A DNA stretch of 8,406 nucleotides, taken from positions 2,671-11,076 of the forward strand of contig VAYK01000022.1 of assembly GCA_005884985.1 (NCBI GenBank), in the 5' to 3' direction. The stretch comes from Actinomycetota bacterium. GTDB taxonomy: Bacteria; Actinomycetota; Thermoleophilia; Solirubrobacterales; 70-9. The first letter of the stretch is position 1; each line of letters opens with the position of its first letter. Shown piece after piece: positions 5,917 through 8,406 of the stretch. Under the pieces are notes generated by a model. The model did not search any database. It saw nothing but the letters and a program-made list of their open reading frames with translations, and had not been told where the DNA came from. The position numbers were made by a program, and so were the translations under genes.

Positions 5917-6759
5917 ATGCCTCCGCTCAGTGGTACCCAATACGCGCCTGGGTCAGCGAGGACGGCTGTCGCGAACGGCCGCGATGATTCTGCGAACGCG
6001 GGCCGTGCGTCGCTCCGCCCGGTCCCAGGCCGGACCTACGCCGAGACAGCCGATCCGGCGCTCAAGGAAGAGCTGGTTTGTCGCTTCCTGCCCTTGGCGC
6101 GCTCACTGGCGTTGCGCTACCGCGGCGCGAGCGAACAGCTCGAGGACCTGATCCAAGTGGCGAGCCTGGGACTCGTCAAAGCGCTGGACGGATTCGACCT
6201 CGAGCGCGGACGGTCGTTCATCGCCTATGCGGCGCCGACGATCCTCGGCGAGCTTCGCCGCCACTTCCGCGACCGGGTCTGGGAGGTACGCTTGCCCAGA
6301 GGGCTCCAGGAGCGGACGATGGCGGTCAACGAAGCGGCCGGCGAGCTCAGTGACGAGCTCGGAGCGAGCCCCACGGTGGCTCAGATCGCCGCCCGCCTCG
6401 ACTTGGACGACGAGGAGGTCTCGGAGGCCCTGCAGGCCGACGAGGCCCGTCGCACGCTGTCGCTCGACGTGCCTCGAAACCGGCAGGATCGGGAGTCCTT
6501 GCCAATGGTCGAGACGGTGGGGCGGACGGAGCCGGGCTATGACGCGGTGGAAGCGCAGCTCGCCGCCGACGAGGCGTCGCTCGACGAGCGCGAGCGGCGC
6601 GTCCTCAGGCTTCGGTTCGAGGAGAACCTCAACCAATACGAAATCGGCCGCCGCCTCGGGGTCTCACAGATGCAGGTCTCGCGGATCATGCGACGGGCGC
6701 TCCGCAAGCTCCTGCGCGCCGTTCAGGGCAACGGCTCTCCGCGCTCCAAGGCCGCGTAG
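5917..6759 (+). CDS. RNA polymerase sigma factor, SigB/SigF/SigG family (group 3 sigma-70)
   Basis: This 280-residue protein has sigma regions 2, 3 and 4 and no region 1.1. Region 2 spans about 49-118, with LEDLIQVASLGLVKALDGFD (75-94) for core binding, then RSFIAYAAPTILGELRRHFRD (99-119) for -10 melting and recognition. Region 3 lies at about 128-182 (LPRGLQE, then SPTVAQIAARLDLDDEEV). Region 4 lies at about 222-268, with the -35-reading helix-turn-helix NQYEIGRRLGVSQMQVSRIM (239-258). Order and length fit stress/sporulation sigma factors of the SigB-SigF type. A 45-residue N-terminal tail is low-complexity. The ATG at 5917 is preceded by AAAGGGG at 5901-5907, 9 nt away, which supports this start. 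No RsbW-like anti-sigma or RsbV-like antagonist gene adjoins it; if it is controlled by partner switching, those genes lie elsewhere. Its likely targets include csbD just downstream. Confidence 0.93.
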   Translation: MPPLSGTQYAPGSARTAVANGRDDSANAGRASLRPVPGRTYAETADPALKEELVCRFLPLARSLALRYRGASEQLEDLIQVASLGLVKALDGFDLERGRSFIAYAAPTILGELRRHFRDRVWEVRLPRGLQERTMAVNEAAGELSDELGASPTVAQIAARLDLDDEEVSEALQADEARRTLSLDVPRNRQDRESLPMVETVGRTEPGYDAVEAQLAADEASLDERERRVLRLRFEENLNQYEIGRRLGVSQMQVSRIMRRALRKLLRAVQGNGSPRSKAA

Positions 6760-6812
6760 AACCCGGTCGCAGTCGAGGCGCGGGTGTGACGGCGTGGCAA
6801 AGCGGGGCCGTC

Positions 6813-6837
6813 GTTTGCGCCTCACGGACGGGGGTAA
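6813..6837 (+). promoter_or_regulatory. Candidate SigB/SigF-type promoter for csbD
   Basis: GTTTGC (6813-6818) and GGGTAA (6832-6837) are 13 nt apart, i.e. GTTT-N15-GGGTA, a close match to the promoter class read by SigB/SigF-type sigma factors. One such sigma is encoded immediately upstream, and csbD of B. subtilis is a known SigB regulon member. Transcription would start near 6843-6846, right at the Shine-Dalgarno. Confidence 0.7.
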
Positions 6838-6844
6838 CCGCGCC

Positions 6845-6857
6845 AAAGGAGGTGATC
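6845..6857 (+). promoter_or_regulatory. Near-ideal Shine-Dalgarno for csbD
   Basis: AAAGGAGGTGATC is a 13-base perfect complement of the conserved 3' end of bacterial 16S rRNA. The GGAGG core (6848-6852) sits 7 nt before the ATG at 6860. No other gene in the window has a site this strong, which suggests very high translation when the gene is switched on, and it decides the start. Confidence 0.85.
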
Positions 6858-6859
6858 AG

Positions 6860-7048
6860 ATGAGCCTCATCGACAAGCTGACCGGCCGAACCAAGAAGGC
6901 GGCCGGGGACCTCGCCGGCGATCGTTCGTTGCGGCGTCAGGGCGCCAAGGAAGAGCGCAAGGGTGAGAAGAAGGAAGAGCTCGACCGCGCCCAAAGTCGC
7001 GTTGAGGAGAAGGCCCAGGAGGTCGGAGACCTCGAGAAGGAGACCTAG
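6860..7048 (+). CDS. CsbD-family general stress protein
   Basis: This 62-residue, highly charged and hydrophilic protein begins MSLIDKLTGRTKKAAGDLAG, the CsbD signature (K-x-K-x-A-A-G-x-x-x-G-D, then an R-R-Q-G-x-x-E-x-K-G repeat at about 25-36). The remainder (37-62) is a Glu/Lys/Arg-rich helix with EELDRAQSRVEEKAQEVGDL. It has no Cys, Trp or membrane segment. CsbD proteins are abundant, probably intrinsically flexible stress proteins of unknown mechanism, induced through SigB in Bacillus. Here the gene lies 100 nt after a SigB-type sigma gene and has its own GTTT/GGGTA promoter and a very strong ribosome site, so regulation by that sigma is the natural reading. The TAG at 7046-7048 is followed in the same frame by a thioredoxin-fold remnant. 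Confidence 0.92.
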   Translation: MSLIDKLTGRTKKAAGDLAGDRSLRRQGAKEERKGEKKEELDRAQSRVEEKAQEVGDLEKET

Positions 7049-7219
7049 CGCGAAGAATCCCCGTTCGGGCGCGGCCATCCGCGTGGGCTTGCGACCAAGG
7101 GCAAGCGTCCGGAGCTCAAGCGCATCAGCGGCCAGGAGAAGCTGCCGGTGTTGGCCCTGACCGACGGGACCACTGTGAACGGCTCGAAGGCGATCGCCGA
7201 GCCCAAGCGTCGTGGGTGA
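7049..7219 (+). pseudogene. Remnant of a thioredoxin-fold (GST N-terminal / glutaredoxin-like) gene
   Basis: The stretch between csbD and udgX is open from the csbD stop to a TGA at 7217-7219 (56 codons) but has no plausible start codon or ribosome site. Its translation contains ATKGKRPELKRI, SGQEKLPVLALTDG and TTVNGSKAIAE (7094-7201). This matches the middle of a GST N-terminal or glutaredoxin-like domain: the S/T-G-Q-x-x-x-P-V-L strand with its cis-Pro, then the D/N-G-S-x-x-I glutathione-site motif. The first strand and helix with the active-site Cys/Ser are absent or scrambled, and the end (EPKRRG) is abrupt. I read it as the decayed tail of a gene that lost its 5' part. It is in the same frame as csbD, so readthrough of the TAG would fuse them. 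Family assignment is moderate because only about 35 residues are recognisable. Confidence 0.45.
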
Positions 7220-7246
7220 TGCGCCTCCAACCGCTCGTGCCGCACT

Positions 7247-7915
7247 TCATCCGATCCCCCCCTCGAGCCGCTTGGCCACCCGGCGGAGGTCGGCTGTGAA
7301 CTCGGCTCGCGCCTTGGCCCGCTCGTCCTCCTCCGGGACGCGCAGGATCGACGAGGGATGCACGGTGACCGTGACCAGGGGAGCAAACTCCGCCTCGACG
7401 AAGCGCCCGCGATCCCGGGTCACGCGAACCTTGGTTCCGAGCAGGCTCTTGGCCGCCGTGGCGCCGAGACAGACGACCACCTCGGGACGAACCACCGCTA
7501 GCTCGCTGTCGAGCCAGGGGCGGCAGGCGCCGATCTCCTCGCTGATCGGGCGCTGATGAAGGCGCCGCTTCCCCCGTCCCGCCTTCCACTTGAAGTGCTT
7601 GACGACGTTCGTTACGTAGGTCTCGCGACGGTCGATGCCGGCATCCTCGAGCGCAGCGTCGAGGATGCCTCCAGCCGGGCCGACGAACGGTTCCCCCTCG
7701 AGGTCCTCCCGATCACCCGGCTGCTCTCCCACCAGCATCACTCGTGCCGATTGGGAGCCCGCTCCGAACACGGTCTGGGTTCCCGACCGCCAGAGGGAGC
7801 ACGCACGGCAACCGGCCGCCGCCCGCCGAAGCTTTGGCAGGGTCGGTCGCGGAGGGATCAGCTCCTCGGCAGGCTTGTGCCTTTCGCGCACTGGGCCCTC
7901 GCTCCCAGGGTTCAA
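7247..7915 (-). CDS. udgX: UdgX-type uracil-DNA glycosylase (family 4-like, Fe-S)
   Basis: This 222-residue protein has the UDG-superfamily motif A in the UdgX form GEQPGDRED (63-71), the segment YVTNVVKHFKW (100-110), motif B as VHPSS (185-189), and the diagnostic UdgX loop GKRRLHQRP (115-123). H120 corresponds to the His of mycobacterial UdgX (H109) that becomes covalently bonded to the abasic sugar after uracil is removed. C36-x2-C39 and C131 are iron-sulfur ligands; H107 takes the place of the fourth Cys of ordinary family-4 enzymes. The enzyme should excise uracil from DNA and remain cross-linked to the site. The TTG start at 7915 overlaps the upstream TGA as TTGA. A GTG at 7891, with GAGGG just before it, is an equally good start and loses only unconserved residues. 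Downstream it converges on the thioredoxin-fold remnant. Confidence 0.93.
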   Translation of the reverse strand: MNPGSEGPVRERHKPAEELIPPRPTLPKLRRAAAGCRACSLWRSGTQTVFGAGSQSARVMLVGEQPGDREDLEGEPFVGPAGGILDAALEDAGIDRRETYVTNVVKHFKWKAGRGKRRLHQRPISEEIGACRPWLDSELAVVRPEVVVCLGATAAKSLLGTKVRVTRDRGRFVEAEFAPLVTVTVHPSSILRVPEEDERAKARAEFTADLRRVAKRLEGGIG

Positions 7916-8394
7916 CGACCCCGGAACAAGGGCAGCAGGTACCAGAGGCTGCCGAACAGGAGGGCAGCGGCGACGCCGACCGGGATCGCCGCCGCCGTCC
8001 CGAACAGAAAGTCGGTGATCAACAGGATCGCGCCCGTCATCGCCAGCGCCAGGGCGCCGAGGCCGAGCACGGCGGCGCGGTTGGCGAACAAGAGGATCTC
8101 CTCCTTGCGGCCCCGCCGGAACTGCAGGCGGTGATATGCGGTGGGGGCGATCAGGAATGCGGACGCGAGAGCGGTCAGGAGCAGGACGGTGAAATAGAGG
8201 CCCCGCTCGAACCCGGTGAGCTGCGAAAAGCCCTGTGCGAACGGGACGGTAAGCAGGAACGCGAACAGGACCTGGACCCCGGGGAGCGCGATCCGGAGCT
8301 CGCCCAGCAGCTCATTGAAGTTGCGGTTCACGCGCTCGGCCGGCGTCTCGTCCCGCACCAGCTCGCCGATTTGCATTTCCTCCTGATCGGTCAT
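7912..8394 (-). CDS. DUF6328-family integral membrane protein
   Basis: This 160-residue protein has a hydrophilic, acidic N-terminus (1-35, including RVNRNFNELLGELRIALPGV at 21-40, the most family-typical stretch) and four predicted membrane spans at about 37-56, 66-86, 108-130 and 133-155. A basic loop RRGRKEE (93-99) separates the two hairpins and probably faces the cytoplasm. The DUF6328 label rests on this layout and the N-L-L-x-E-L-R-x-x-x-P-G-V-Q-x-L-F-A-F motif; no function is known for the family. The ATG at 8394 has only a weak TTGGG ribosome site. The gene lies upstream of udgX on the same strand with a 4-nt TTGA overlap, so the two are likely co-transcribed, though a functional link to DNA repair is not evident. 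Its promoter, if any, is beyond the right edge; 8395-8406 holds nothing recognisable. Confidence 0.85.
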   Translation of the reverse strand: MTDQEEMQIGELVRDETPAERVNRNFNELLGELRIALPGVQVLFAFLLTVPFAQGFSQLTGFERGLYFTVLLLTALASAFLIAPTAYHRLQFRRGRKEEILLFANRAAVLGLGALALAMTGAILLITDFLFGTAAAIPVGVAAALLFGSLWYLLPLFRGR

Positions 8395-8406
8395 CCCAAG
8401 CAGGCC

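Noticed and set aside
5750..6151. A 133-codon plus-strand frame beginning in the sigma leader
   Set aside because: It starts with TTG without a ribosome site, overlaps the sigma gene in another frame for over 230 bases, and shows no domain; no anti-sigma-like motif is present.
7087..7106. Hairpin GCTTGC / GCAAGC with an 8-base loop after csbD
   Set aside because: The stem is only six pairs, lies within the coding-like remnant and has no T-run, so it does not support a terminator.

Overview
The window is very GC-rich, with short intergenic gaps, frequent GTG/TTG starts and only protein-coding genes. MurT, a UdgX-type uracil-DNA glycosylase, a DUF6328 membrane protein, a lone SigB/SigF-type sigma factor and a CsbD protein together suggest an actinomycete-lineage bacterium, perhaps of the Thermoleophilia (Solirubrobacterales or relatives). 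That placement is inferred from gene content and composition, not from a marker gene. I saw no tRNA, rRNA, CRISPR array, insertion sequence or replication origin, and no gene-free stretch is longer than 300 bases.

Layout. (1) 1-1961, minus strand: an operon-like run in the order broken SAM methyltransferase, YegS/diacylglycerol-kinase-like lipid kinase, MurT (cut by the window edge). The kinase and murT overlap by ATGA, so the theme is the cell envelope. (2) 2058-4464, plus strand: a lipoprotein cyclophilin PPIase, a PrxQ/BCP peroxiredoxin 4 nt behind it, an alpha/beta hydrolase lacking the usual C-terminal catalytic His, and a small PRC-barrel-like protein. (3) 4507-5691: a Crp/Fnr-type regulator (minus) divergent from a DUF2294/YbcI-family protein (plus), with an 84-bp shared control region. 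(4) 5692-7219, plus strand: a group-3 sigma factor with its own housekeeping-type promoter, then a CsbD stress protein, then the decayed tail of a thioredoxin-fold (GST/glutaredoxin-like) gene. (5) 7247-8394, minus strand: a DUF6328 membrane protein overlapping the udgX gene.

How they may work together. The most coherent signal is a compact general-stress module. The sigma factor belongs to the family that reads GTTT-N15/16-GGGTA promoters. Two such sites are visible close by, one immediately before csbD (with a near-ideal Shine-Dalgarno) and one immediately before the Crp/Fnr-type gene, where it would make a leaderless or almost leaderless mRNA. Peroxiredoxin, PPIase and UdgX fit a stress theme but show no such promoter here. 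No anti-sigma or anti-anti-sigma gene adjoins the sigma gene. The clearest damage is in the methyltransferase (frameshift or small deletion near 1565) and in the thioredoxin-fold remnant after csbD.
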